The translations under genes were made by a program, and so were the position numbers. Below the pieces are notes generated by a model, which had not been told where the DNA came from, ran no database searches, and saw only the letters and a program-made list of their open reading frames with translations. Of a stretch of DNA of 64,000 nucleotides, positions 1 to 11,714 are shown one piece after another. Source of the DNA: Rhabditophanes sp. KR3021 (lineage: Eukaryota > Nematoda > Chromadorea > Rhabditida > Alloionematidae); contig CAUJLY010000006.1 in the NCBI GenBank assembly GCA_963281155.1, positions 7,316,001 to 7,380,000 on the forward strand, written 5' to 3'. Numbering within the stretch: position 1 is the first letter of the stretch; each line of letters starts with the position of its first letter.

Positions 1-871
1 CCAAAATTCCGAGGGTGTATTACAATTGTTAATTTTTTGACCTTTTGGGTAAATGTTCTAAAAAGTAATTCAATTAAATATAATGGAGAAATTACATGAA
101 GGGTGTAGTTCCATATTTGAATTTTTTCTTTCAACAAAAGTTGTGTAAATTGCATGTCGATTGATTTGTCATTAGATCCTATTATTATTTGGGGCACAAA
201 CTTTGGTATATTCAAAATAGATTTGGTTGTTTCCTCGGCTTCACTTTGGAGTTGGATTCCTTCAGTTCCATTATGACATTGCAGAATTGAACTTAATGTA
301 GTATCCGTTACAGATGCCAGTTTCTTTTTACAAATCTCTCCAACACTCTTTAGTGGAATTCGACGTATCGCCATATCAAGTACACAATTCATGAAGACTC
401 CTTTGTCATATGAACTTTTAATATATCTAAACGAACAGGATAAATATGTGTTTATAGAACACTCTTTTAGACCATGTTGACATTTCACACGTCCGTTCTC
501 TAAATAATAATTTAATATGACAAAATCAACCATTACAACAAACCACTTCGTTTCGCAAGTCCCCACGGAACAGCTTCAAAATTAACAACTTCATAACTCT
601 CTTTGATTTCAAATAAATGCGGATTAAGTCTGTGAAAAACAAAACCTATTGAATCTGGGCATAAAGCTTCAAAGGAAACTTTCAAATCAATTTTTTGATC
701 ATTTTCATAAATGTTTCTTTTAAAACTTTCGCAATACTTTAAACTTCCTGTGCAGGCAACTGCTAATTCAACAGAATCACACCAAAAGTCTGGTGGTAAA
801 TTACACAAACTTGATACAAAGCCCAGACAATAAAACAATATTATTGTAAATATATACCTAATAGCTCTCAT
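1..871 (-). CDS. GILT-like lysosomal thiol reductase, 3' end off the window
   Basis: Member of the gamma-interferon-inducible lysosomal thiol reductase family, secreted/lysosomal proteins that reduce disulfides in unfolding proteins. Exons on the minus strand: 871-547 and 499 to beyond position 1, with a 47-bp GT-AG intron at 546-500. Exon 1 encodes a signal peptide (residues 1-21), the Cys-rich start CNLPPDFWC and the active-site region FEALCPDS (71-74). The spliced exon 2 continues with the family hallmark CQHGLKEC and a conserved downstream SC...CVLDMA stretch, which makes the assignment firm. The frame stays open to the window edge, so the C-terminus is missing. The active site reads C-P-D-S, not CxxC, so the resolving cysteine is absent. 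Start chosen at the only ATG that gives a signal peptide. A single-copy enzyme role is not implied: nematodes usually have several GILT-like genes. Confidence 0.85.
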
Positions 872-3800
872 AGTAAACTGTTTCTTATCAATTAAAACTA
901 ACTTAATATAATTTCAATTTAAAATGTGTCTTTTTCTAATTACGTAAAGTTAAAACAAAAGAGTCGTTGTCGAAAACTGTGTGTACAAAACAATATTATG
1001 TTTGATTTGATTAATTTTTAGCCATCGTGACAGTTGAAATTACAAGGAAAATGATTTTAATTTTGTTTTTCCTTTACTGGTGTACTAATTTAAAATGGGA
1101 AAATAAGGTCACAATGTGCATATTATTTGTATTTCGGTATAAATGTATGCATTTAGGCTCTTTTTTCGACAGGTATCTTTTAATTTGCAGCAAATACATC
1201 GATTGTTTTCAAGGTATTTTGGTTTATGTAATTACATATTACGAAAAAGACTTTCCTTTAAGTTGTTGTGGAAAAGCGTAGGGTATTCATCCAAAAATTA
1301 ACCGATTTCATTGACATAAAAGGTGGCTTTTTACGAGTTTACAAATGCACATGTATTAATTTGATTAATTCACAACGACCTTTGATCCTAGCTCGACTTA
1401 GAAGGTATTGTCAAATCTTATTACAAAGTTGTTTACATTTATAAGAATAAAAGATATAGTTGCATTCAAAAAATGATAGAGAAATTATCTGATTACCAGT
1501 AGTTTGTGTGATAGTTTGAATTGGTTGCAACAATACCTATCTTTAATAAACATTCTTTTTATCAATTATCAATCACAAAAATTCAAAACTTTAGGTTCCA
1601 GCAGACATAATAGGAAAAAATGCATTTGCATACACAACCAACTTTGATTTGAGATTTTTTGGTAAATATTATGTTCGAATAATGATGGGTAAAAAGTTTC
1701 CAAACACTAATTGCATCATTCTTATACATCATATTTTTGATTCTAGACATATTTTTCTTTGAAAAACTTATTATATTTGTTTCAAAAACAGAGATAACAA
1801 CGTTGTGTGAGAATATTAACTTGATTAACAATATGCACATTACTTAAATACAATGGTGTTTATTGCCTATTAATTCATAAATATATGTATCACTAAACAT
1901 ATATAATACGTAGTAGATGATATAAAGTAAGATGTATAGCAACACTTATTCACGTGAATAAAGAGTATTTTTAATCATAGTTATTATTCTGTATTTAGTC
2001 GTCATTATTAGATACACGATAAAACCTCATGACACACCTTTACTGTTCCTTCCAAAGTTGGCGCTGATATTAGACATCTATGTAGGTTCTTTTAATTTTT
2101 TGAAACTTTAATGCGGTACTTTAATGGTACTTTGATCTTACATAGTAATTTCAGTCATTCCCAAAGAGTACAAACTCTAAAAGTGATGAAACATTTATCA
2201 ACTGAGACACATAAATGAGTTGAAATGTAACCAAATTCAACATGATCTTTCTGTGATCAAATTATCCACTATGGAAATGTAGTTTGTAACAGCTAATGAA
2301 GCAATGCAAACTCAATTTAAGATCAAAGTACGTCGCTTTATTTACAATTTGAATAGTATTTGACAAATGACTATAAAAGAGCCCTCAAAATTGTTTTCAC
2401 TTGAAGCGATCAAAATTAATAAACTCAAATGGAGATCACTCCCATACTTAATTATGATTTATTAATATCGTACACAACCACATGCATTTACAGATATAAG
2501 GCATACTTGATACCTTCTTTAACTTTACTATTGTTTTTTAAGCAGCTACAAATATTTGGGAATGAATGTTTGTGTCTGATTCATTATATTATCACGTTTT
2601 GTTTGTTAAAAACAACCAGCTAAAGCTTCTATTATTGATATGAGCAGAATGTTAATTCTTCTGCCATTATATTTTTGTTGTCTTAAGGGGTTTTATATGA
2701 TTTAACATAATATAATTTGCGTGCCCGAACATGTTCCCTATTCAACATAAAAAACCTACATTCTTTGAACATTCGTTTCTTTATTATATTCCAAATTGTG
2801 GTGTGCGTATATCAACGTAATTCCCCAATTCTTAAAAATACAATTAAACAACCCCTTTTTGTGAAAAAGCTGCATGTGCAAATGTAAGTATTATGTATAA
2901 ATTGTTTTAATTGCACCTTAATCGTGAACCCATCCCTATCTGTTCATCAAAATTAACTACAAAATTTTTTCTCTACATCTATGATAAGTACCATAAGTAT
3001 TATAGTTAGTTACGCTTACTGAAAAGACCCCGTTGATAAAAAATCTAGTACACGTACACTGAATCTTTTTTAATATCACTTCTTTCGTTGAAAAACAAGA
3101 AAAAAAGGCAATGATTATATTTGTCAGCAAATAAGTTAGTTTGATAAGGAAAAACGTGTCAAATTACATAAAACGATTTTAGTTATGAGAATTTATTTGA
3201 ATCGGTGATTAAGAATATGGGTGTATATGTATATGGCTTGTGGAAATAACAAATCTTATCATTGTGCTTCACTAGGAATAAGGATGATACCTTCATGATA
3301 ACCCAAATTAATTGTTGTTACTCGCAATTTGCGTACTAAGCATAATTTTGATTTTTAGCTGAAAAGTGGTATTAAAATAGTGATTACAATTAATTTATTA
3401 CTGTTTGTTCATTAAAAGGCAAATAATGAAAATAAGTTATAGCAATTGTTTCCATGTTTACTAAAATTTAACGCCCTAGGGTTAAATGGACTACTACATT
3501 GTAAATTCACGTGAATAAGAGAATAGTTGTAGTCTAGAACGGTAAGCTTGCACTCATTTTGTTCCAACCTTCTTATATTTACACCCAGTTTATATCGTAT
3601 AAATTGTTGCAAACTATTATTAAATTATTAAATAGTTGACAAATTACTATTATTGTCATTCGACTGTTACGACGTTAATTAGCTTGCCACCTTCTATCTT
3701 TAATGTGCTATTTAATTATAGATTTTAAACTCATAACTAATTTTCACATAATCAAGGAAGTCATTCTGTCACATTACAGAATTTATATTTCAATCAAAAC

Positions 3801-4231
3801 AAATCTACAACCAACTATATTAATTATATTATACTATTGCACCCTGTTGGTACAGAACAAAGAGACGATTATAATACAAGTTTAAACAATCACCTTTATT
3901 ATCAATACAGAAATTCATACGGTTTGAGTTTCACTACCAATTGTTTTGACTTCAAAAAATATTTAAACCAAAATATTATTTTGTAACAAACCGAATATTT
4001 GCTTGCAGCAGCTATAAAACTACTTAATTAAAACACTTCAAGTCAATTTTTAAATTAATTGTTTTAAAATTGGAGCTGCACACTCATATTGTTTTGTCAA
4101 GCTTGCCCCCACCAAGCAATCCACCTTTTTGATCTGACTTCATATTATTAACTATTTTGGCTTGGTCTAATTTAGTTGGCATCAAATTATATACACATAT
4201 ATTTGCTGTGTCTTTTATATAGTATAAAAAG
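872..4231. other. AT-rich intergenic region, no supported gene
   Basis: No reading frame here has plausible residue composition, splice context or family resemblance; the longest open stretches (1027-1281, 1583-1840, 2429-2623, 3703-3885) look like chance frames in AT-rich DNA. The first few hundred bases should hold the promoter of the minus-strand GILT-like gene. Confidence 0.6.
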
Positions 4232-4961
4232 ATGGTTTTGGATGTTCTGCCTTGCTCTTCAACAGTTAACGCCTTTTCTTTCCTCGACAGTGAAATGTTT
4301 TCCAAAAATCAACAACATTCTATCCAAAACGAAATTAATAATACTGTTTGTAAGTCAAATCTGACGAATCAAAACTGCTCTATAAAGGCATCTATCTCTT
4401 CTAAGTCAAGCATCATTGTTGATCAAGACAACTACGCGCAAGAAAATTGCAACATGCATAGTATACCATCGCCTCACCTTACTTCAGCCGAGTTAAAAGA
4501 AAAATTGGCATCTGACAGGCAATTAAAAGACACTATTGCTCTGGCTGTTATCTCTAGGCTCCATCAATGGTGTTGCCAACTATTTTGGTTAACAATTATC
4601 TGTGTTATGGGAGCTTGTGGTGATCTACAATCCAACAAAATGGATGCGGTCAATGAGATGCGTAGAAATTTCAAAAAAAAGATTAGCGAACTCGAAATTG
4701 ACACAAAACTTGTCAACAACATAAACATTAATTACATTAATAGTTCGAAAAAATCAAAAAATGTTTCTCAAATTGAGATTCAAGTAAGTTTTTTATTCAC
4801 TTTTTCTTGTATTAATATTCATTTTTCTTTAGCTTTTACGTCATTTGACCTGTCCACAAACAGCTGTATTAAGGCCTTTAAAGAAATCATCTAAGAAAAG
4901 ACTTTTATCCCGTCCACCATCACCACAACTTTTTGATATTATGGAAGAGGAGATGGAATAA
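4232..4961 (+). CDS. Unknown 226-aa basic, Ser/Lys-rich protein
   Basis: Two exons, 4232-4783 and 4833-4961, joined by a 49-bp phase-0 intron (GTAAGT...TTTAG). I do not recognise the product. The first half is Ser/Asn-rich; residues about 89-130 contain a helical stretch ending in a short hydrophobic run (CCQLFWLTIICVMGACG); then a Lys-rich helix-like segment; and the spliced C-terminus is basic with a possible nuclear localisation motif (LKKSSKKRLL), an SRPPSP proline-directed phosphorylation-type motif, and an acidic end (MEEEME). The exon junction restoring a basic tail in frame is the main support for this being a real gene. An AATAAA lies near 5196. A TATA-like string (TATAAAAAG) sits just before the ATG, too close to be a normal TATA box. 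Alternative: a rapidly evolving nuclear protein; function unassigned. Confidence 0.55.
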
Positions 4962-7900
4962 ATTAAGCCATCCAAACAGTATATATAAATTCAACAATAG
5001 CGCAATTAGCTCACTTTCCTAAAGGATTAATTATAAGGATATGAAAGGCCTTAATACCAAATTAATTTAACTCGATTTCTTTTATTATTAATTTTACGGT
5101 GTACTTTTTAATATATGTGTAGTCCTACCTTTCTTACACTTAAGCTTTTCCAAAGCTTCTAAGGTATTTTTTAAATATGTTATCTTTTTGATAATAGAAT
5201 AAATTTATTTTACAAAACCATTCTTTTTTTGCAAACACTAAGTTAACCAAATAAACAATCTTCATTAATTACAAAAGGACGCTATTTGTGTACGAGTAAA
5301 GATTTGTATTAATCAAAGAACTTTCCTTCTAAAATAATGGTTGAATGTGATTTTTTGTGAACCAAAAAGATAATTACTATTTGGATATAAAAACTATCAT
5401 AGAAACTTAATTTTGCCTGGTAATAAACAATGTATTAAGAATGTACTTGAATTATTTATATAAACAAGGCTTTAGAATGTTCTGTTCTTCAAAATATATC
5501 AATCTTTATTACGTCAACTTCCGATTTAAAATGAATTGATTGTATCTTTGTGTGTTGTTTAAATAATTACAAAGAATGTGATGGCACTTGGTAATTTGCC
5601 GATTAAAAGATGGCATTCACACTTTATTCACGTGATCAGAAAGTACACCAGCATACTTTTTCCATCTATATACACATTTATACAAAGCCAATCTAATCCA
5701 CCATTCTTATTATTAATGGGTCTTGTTTTTAAATCGTTTGACCCTTCACCATATAAAATAGTCCACATGTGGTTTACTTTTTTATAAGTAAAATCGGCGA
5801 GCGAGTAAATGATTGAATGCTGTTTTTACAAGAACTACGATTAAATATTTTATAAATCAAATTGATGGTTAGAATTCAATGTTCAAGGTGTATTAGAATG
5901 GCTTTATTAAACTAATTACAGTTTAAACTAACCAATATATCATCATAAATGGCAATGTTCTGTTGCACATCTTTGTCAAAGAAATTGAAAACTATGTTTA
6001 TAATTGGAAAAATCGCGCTCTCGGCTTTTAGATATATTTAATATATTAATTTAATTTATTGTAATAATAACCTTGTTTGAGATGTATGTAGTATCTTTGA
6101 TTGAAATGTCCTTCACTTCAAAATGATTTGGAGAATAATTTTATCCAACAAGTTCGAATACAGATAATAAGTATATGTCGCTATAATACTTCATAAGGAT
6201 TCAAAGTTCATGAAATTTTATTTTGATAAACTTACTTTTCATCATCACTTTACCAAACTAACAATCAAAATAAAATCGGTGGGGTTAAACACGAATTTAA
6301 TATTAACAAGGAAGAAAATGACGTAAGCACCGAATCAACTAATTGATGTGAACAGGAAACATATAGCATAGTATTTTACCGTGTCAAGAATGGGTAGAAA
6401 CTGTTATCGCATTATACTAATTCTGTTATCTTATTATTACACTTCAAGTTTATTTTATTGAAGAAAATTCGAAAGAAAGTTGTTTATATCATCCATCATA
6501 CATCTAGTCCAAAGAATACCATTTTTTTTGCCAAAAATGATGTTAAAGAAGCAATATGGTATCTTTCAGGTTCATTTTGAAAGTTCAAGGTATGAGTGGT
6601 ATCTGTGTTTATCACAAAATTGTATCTATATGTAAAAAGACATTCTGAAACATCAGCAAGTTTACTACCACAGATGTAACAGAATTTTTCCACTGATGCA
6701 AAAGATAAATTTAGTTTTTCACTGAAATGTTTATGATTTTCGTATTGACTCGATATGTAAGATCAGAACCTCCAAAACAAGCTCTTCAACTATACATATG
6801 TGTACATTATTAGATTTCATTTATTCGTCAAAGATAAATAGATGGGTGTAAAAAATATGATTAAAATAAAAGTAGTTGATCATGTAGAATGCATGTGAAC
6901 ATTATTAATTTACTAATAACATGAGTAATTGAGATGAAAGTTGTAGTGCGTTTTTATCTAATTTGTACTCAAACAAGATTAGTCAGCCCAATACTCTGGT
7001 CTTACCAAAAACCGAAACCAAAATAAATATTTTCGGGTGAAATCAGAACAACAAACGGTTTTGTTTGAAGTCTAACTAATTATTTTAATCTGCCTGCGTA
7101 ATGTTCATAATGTTAATACAAATTGTTTACTTCAAGTGTATCCAAAACATGCTTTAATACATTTATTTGTAAAGTTGTTATTTAAATATTACATTTGATT
7201 CTTAATGTACTGAACGTTTCCAGATATTTATTATACAAACAATAGAGGTGATAACAAACAAACTTTCATATTTAATACCTTTTAGTAAACAAAATTTCTC
7301 AGGTTATTATTATTGTTCATTTTTTCTTGATAGCGATAACTGTTAGATATAGTAAAATAAAGATGATAAGTAGCAATAATTTATCATGACAAACAATATA
7401 TAAAATTAGTTGTTAGCAGTTTCCTAATCAGATATAAGCAGAAGAAGCAAGATTCAGCAATTTTTAGCAAATAAAGATGACTATCATTGAAAGTGTGTTT
7501 ATTTCAGTTTGTGTCTTCATGAAAAATGGTAGTACTTCGTTGTTTTGATGAATTCATTGAACATTTGGTGTTTATTTGTATATAGGGTTTATTTTTAGCC
7601 GTCCTTTTTATCCACTACCATATTAAAACACAAATATTATTATTATAACTGTTGCAAAATAAGTCATAATGTATTTGTACAAAAAAAGATAGATAGAGTT
7701 TGTATGTTTTGTGGCTGCAAAAAAGGTATTTTTGGTATGATTTGTTGTGAGGATGATCGAAGTTAATAAACTAAGACTTTTAACTTGTATTTTTAATTAC
7801 CAAATTGAAATCAGGGTGATGAAATTGGTCATTAAATAATATTCATTCAATTGTTACATAGTAATGATGGTTCATAGTACACCATTCTTGCAAAACTACA

Positions 7901-8772
7901 AACTTTAACCGAGAAATGATTACACTTAAATTTGGTTTTTCCCCAACTTATAAAAAAAGTTGGGGTTTACCTTTGATGATAACTTCTTATATTAGGGTAC
8001 CATCACTTTATTATCTACGAATAGTTGGTGCAAAGAGACAAATTAAGATATTGTATTAATTTATTTTTTGGTAATTTATAAGAGTTGTTGACGCTAAAAA
8101 TTCTTATTAGGGATTGTGTATTTCAATCAGCTTGGGTATAAAATAATAGGTTGTTTACCTTTTTTAGGTACATCAATCTTCTTAAATCATTACTTGATTG
8201 CTTTTCAATATAAAGTACAAAAAGTTGTATCTGTTTTCCATGAAGTACAAATCTTTTTTGGTATCCATAGATTGTTATTTAGTTGGTTTGATATCAGGAT
8301 CTTGATTTGCTAATTTAAAATATATTATTGTGATCAAGTTTTATCTTTGTATTTTTTTTAATACAGGGTATGTAATATTTTTTATTCAAACCCACGTGTT
8401 ACTATTTTTTAATGCAATTTCAGCAAAAAATAATATTTAATTGTTTTTACCTAAGTCACTTATTTAACGTCACCACCTTTTAATTGTTTTTATTTTCATT
8501 GAAACTAAAGGTATCAATTATATTTTTTGATCCAACCTAACTTTTAACAAAATTGTTTACGCAATAATTGTATTAACATATCATTTTTAACATTCATTTA
8601 TTTGACGAGGTCAAACCATTGCCGTTCTTGTATATACAACCTTTTAACAGCGATTAATATTTTGATAACTTAAAAAAATAATATATAAATAATTAACTAG
8701 TGATATAACTTATACGATTTTCATCATATCATCAATTTATCATCATCTAATTTGTACAATTTTAGCAAAACC
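4962..8772. other. AT-rich intergenic region with one strong hairpin
   Basis: No gene supported. A short minus-strand frame at 6693-6496 with a CxxC near its start (FCYICGSK) was considered and set aside. The one notable structure is an inverted repeat at 7941-7965, listed separately. The last bases before 8773 include a likely trans-splice acceptor (AATTTTAG, ending 8764). Confidence 0.6.
7941..7965. repeat. Perfect 9-bp GC-rich inverted repeat (hairpin)
   Basis: CCCCAACTT at 7941-7949 and AAGTTGGGG at 7957-7965 form a perfect stem around a 7-nt A-rich loop, and the outer bases GGT...ACC extend the symmetry imperfectly. It stands out because the surroundings are very AT-rich. It could be a structured RNA, a terminator-like element or chance. 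Confidence 0.5.
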
Positions 8773-9429
8773 ATGACAGCTCTAAATAATTTATCAAACT
8801 CAATTCGATTTGTCAAGATGCGTGCCAAAGTTGATAACATTGAAGAAATGGAGGCTATGATATTTAAGTTTACTGAGAGTCTTGGTAGACGTTCACAAAT
8901 CGAAGCCATATATTTTAACAGTCCTTTTGGAGTATTGAAGATCAGAAAATATGCAGGTTCAGGAAATTACGGTGAAATGTTGTTTTATGAAAGAGGACTC
9001 AAAAAGAACTCTAAATTTATTGGTGAAGTTAAATATTCTTCTCTAGAAAATTCCAATGAAACAACGGTAAGTATTTATAGTTACCATACGTGTTTATCCC
9101 GACATTTATAGTCTGTCTTATCCTACGCCTTGGGAAATATTGAAGCAATCAAAGTGCTCAGAAGGCAATTTGAAAAAGACAATATCGTTATCAATCTTGA
9201 CAGCGTTGAGGGATTAGGATGCTTCATGAGTCTTAAATTCATCCTTAATAATAATGACATTTCCGAAGAAGCTGCTTTAATCAAGATGAAAGAAACAATG
9301 GCGAGCGAATTTAATTTCACCAAACGTAATATTCTGCCATTTGGAACATATTTAGATTTAATGAAAACGAATGGACTTGAAGACAGTGATTACGACGATG
9401 AGCATACTAGTGACTCTTCGGTTTTGTAA
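8773..9429 (+). CDS. CYTH-domain protein (class IV cyclase / ThTPase-like fold)
   Basis: Exons 8773-9066 and 9112-9429 with a 45-bp phase-0 intron; 203 aa. The CYTH superfamily folds into a triphosphate tunnel and includes thiamine-triphosphatase and bacterial class IV adenylate cyclases. Visible family features: an N-terminal strand RFVKMRAKV (12-20), the FNSPFGVLKIRKYAG segment matching the family's D-x-YF-x-x-P-x-G-x-LKLR region, LDSVEGLGCFMSLKFIL matching the conserved L-D-x-VxGLGxFxELE strand, and a C-terminal FGTYLDLM resembling the family's GSYxDLL. The usual metal-binding glutamates of the N-terminal ExExK-like motif are replaced by K15 and R17. An upstream in-frame TTG at 8752 exists, but a TTTTAG acceptor ends at 8764, so the ATG at 8773 is the likely start of a trans-spliced mRNA. 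The C-terminal tail is acidic (SDYDDEHTSD). AATAAA at 9553. Confidence 0.8.
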
Positions 9430-9552
9430 TTCCTTTGCTCAAAACAGCACAACAATAATTTAATATAGTAAACTTTTTAATTTCATAAAATATATAAAAA
9501 TATTTGATGTGTATGTAAGATAGATTTTATAATATAGATAGTTAAATACAAC

Positions 9553-9565
9553 AATAAATTTTATT
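9553..9565. terminator. Overlapping bidirectional poly(A) signals
   Basis: AATAAA on the plus strand (9553-9558) and AATAAA on the minus strand (TTTATT at 9560-9565) lie back to back, about 125 bp after the CYTH stop and about 85 bp after the stop of the convergent 82-aa gene. They plausibly serve both genes. Confidence 0.5.
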
Positions 9566-9648
9566 TCTTTGAAACATTTTTTATGCTTAATAACAATTAT
9601 TAGAGAATTATATTTTTATAAAGTGAATAATACGTGGAACTTAAATGA

Positions 9649-9954
9649 TTATTGCGAGCCTGTAAAAATCACGGGCATAATCCATTCGAACATCATGACT
9701 ATTAGTATGACGGCTACTAAATATCCAATAACAAAAAGCATTAATTCTCGTCCACGAAGAGTGATTACATGTTCTTGTTTATTAAATGGGTCGTTTTGAA
9801 AAATTTGATCATCGGCTAAAAATAATAACAACGTAATATTAAATAAAGTTTAATCCAAAAATCCTGACTAACCATTACTTTCTCTTGTGCTTCTCAGCGT
9901 ATAAATGGAAGCTCTTGCTTTCCTTGTTGCTTTTTCAATATAAACATCTTCCAT
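9649..9954 (-). CDS. 82-aa single-pass membrane protein, unknown
   Basis: Minus-strand exons 9954-9873 and 9815-9649, intron of 57 bp, phase 1. The spliced frame gives an 82-residue protein: a short Arg/Lys-rich N-terminal half (EKATRKARASIYTLR), a polar middle (DDQIFQNDPFNKQEH), the segment ITLRGRELMLF, and one transmembrane helix near the C-terminus (VIGYLVAVILIVMMFEWIM). No signal peptide, so a C-terminally anchored topology is plausible. An acceptor-like TTTCAG lies 20 bases before the ATG, consistent with trans-splicing. I do not recognise the family. Support comes from the exact phase of the junction and the clean helix. It converges with the CYTH gene and shares its 3' region. Confidence 0.55.
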
Positions 9955-11195
9955 TCTATGAAGTCGAAATAATGCTGAAAGAAAATCTATAAAGATGACA
10001 GGAATAATCAAAAAATATACTTAAGAGATCATAACACTTATTATATAATTGAACAAATAATAACAAAGGTTTTATGTGAGTTATATTAATCATAACCTCG
10101 CAGAAATAACAAATTATTTTTTAAACACGATCTTAAAATATGAAAAAATTCTAATAATTACATTTAAATAAAGTGACGTCTGATCAGCACTTTGTGATTA
10201 AAATTTATGCGGAAAAAAGTAGGGAACTGAAAATAAGCTTCTAGTCCATTTTTTAATATTTTTAATGTTACTATGGATAATTATATGCTATGAAAAACTT
10301 TTTTGTTAACACAGAGACCATCGGAATATAAAAACATTGGGTGATGTATATCATTCATGCCACAAGGAAAGAAGGCATTCGATAAATTTTTATTTTGATG
10401 GCCGTCAAAAAGAAAGAAAATTAATTTTAACATATTTATAATTATTATATCTGGCAAAATAAAAATAGTTTTTAAAATTATTATGTGCGGGATGGCACAT
10501 TTTTTAAAGTAATAAATGTAATAGTTTCTCATTACAAAAACAGATGTTAAAATCTTAATACAAGCTTTTACTATAATGTAAATATATAAATATTTCTTAG
10601 AAGCTTAAGCGAAAACATGTGTTTGAATTTTTAATATCTTTCAATTTTCGAAAGATATTTTAATATGATAAAGTAAGTATAAAGAAATGCCTCGAATCAG
10701 TTGAAAGGAATATGTACTATAAATAATAATGTGTTGTTCAAAAATAGTCAAATTGCTTTAAACAAAATATTAGGCATGACCCCTGTAAAATATATTTTTA
10801 TGGAAATAACAAAGTATGTTTAAGCATGATAAATTCATAAAAAATATTCAAATTGCTTTATCTGAAAAACACTTTTTTGCAAAGTAATTTGTAAAAACTC
10901 AGTTGTTGTGTGACTTAAAATATTATACTTTTCATTATTGCTAGAATTTAAAATGATCATCAACTCCTCGAGAATCTTCTTTATGAGTGTCAACAAAAGT
11001 AAATAACAAAGAAAAAGATTATTAGTAATTGAAAATCACAAGTTAATTTTAATGCATACATTTACTTTAAATCAAGTGATTCCATTTTATTTAAATTATT
11101 AAATTTATTTACAATTCTTTTGTGTTGATGCCCAAATGATAATGCCAAAATTAATCAAGGAAAATGTATTCAAATTCAAAGACCAATTTGCGGTT
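9955..11195. other. Intergenic, nothing recognised
   Basis: AT-rich. A minus-strand frame at 10532-10281 has low-complexity hydrophobic content and no splice or family support. A 10-bp inverted repeat (AATATCTTTC / GAAAGATATT) near 10636-10662 is probably incidental. Confidence 0.5.
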
Positions 11196-11714
11196 TTAAC
11201 AACAACCTTGTAAGAAGTTTTCTGGCAATGGTGAGACGTTGAAAAAGGCATACCCAACAGTTACGCCAAATATAATGGTCAAGATAATCCATCCATTGTA
11301 AGTCATTAAGCATAGCATGATGGTGAACGAGATAAATGTTTGGAGACCATAAAGAAATGCATGATTAAATCTGTAGGGAAGAAATGGGAATTGCCTTCCT
11401 ATTACACCACCACTTAAAATATGACGGCTTTCACTTGGTATTGCTGAAGAGTCGCTTTCATGGGCATTGACATCAGATCGTAATTCTCTAGCAGATCTGG
11501 CTTCATACTCCGCTAACTTGAATCTTGTCCAACGAACAGCTTCAAACAAGAAGCTAATCAAAAATATGATGATTAAAGAGGTTATAAAGCCTACAATTAA
11601 GTTAATTATATAAGTATTTGTATTGTTATTACCCAACTAACCTAGAAATGTTCCGGTCTTCCAAAATTGAAATATAATGTGCTCCCTAAGTCCCCAGTGA
11701 ATAGTCATATCCAT
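11196..11714 (-). CDS. Ctr-type (SLC31) high-affinity copper transporter
   Basis: Exons 11714-11642 and 11590-11196, intron 11641-11591 (phase 1); 155 aa. Ctr proteins form trimers that import Cu(I) across plasma or endosomal membranes. Seen: N-terminus MDMTIHWGLREHIIFQFW, matching the family's short Met-containing ectodomain and the x-F/W-x-FG segment before TM1; TM1 GFITSLIIIFLISFLFE; a cytosolic loop; TM2 containing the selectivity motif MLCLMTYNGW (M-x3-M); TM3 with the packing motif GVTVG (G-x3-G); and a C-terminal pair of cysteines (QGCC) where other Ctr proteins end in a Cys/His metal-handling motif. Without exon 1 the frame starts at a TTG inside the intron, so the two-exon model is clearly better. 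An acceptor (ATTATAG) precedes the start by about 34 bases. Confidence 0.9.

Noticed and set aside
1027..1840. Small frames on both strands
   Set aside because: Low-complexity Phe/Ile/Lys/Asn content, no splice or family support.
6496..6693. Minus-strand 65-codon frame beginning MEKFCYICGSK
   Set aside because: A CxxC near the start hinted at a zinc finger, but there is no further ligand pattern, no partner exon and no recognisable family.
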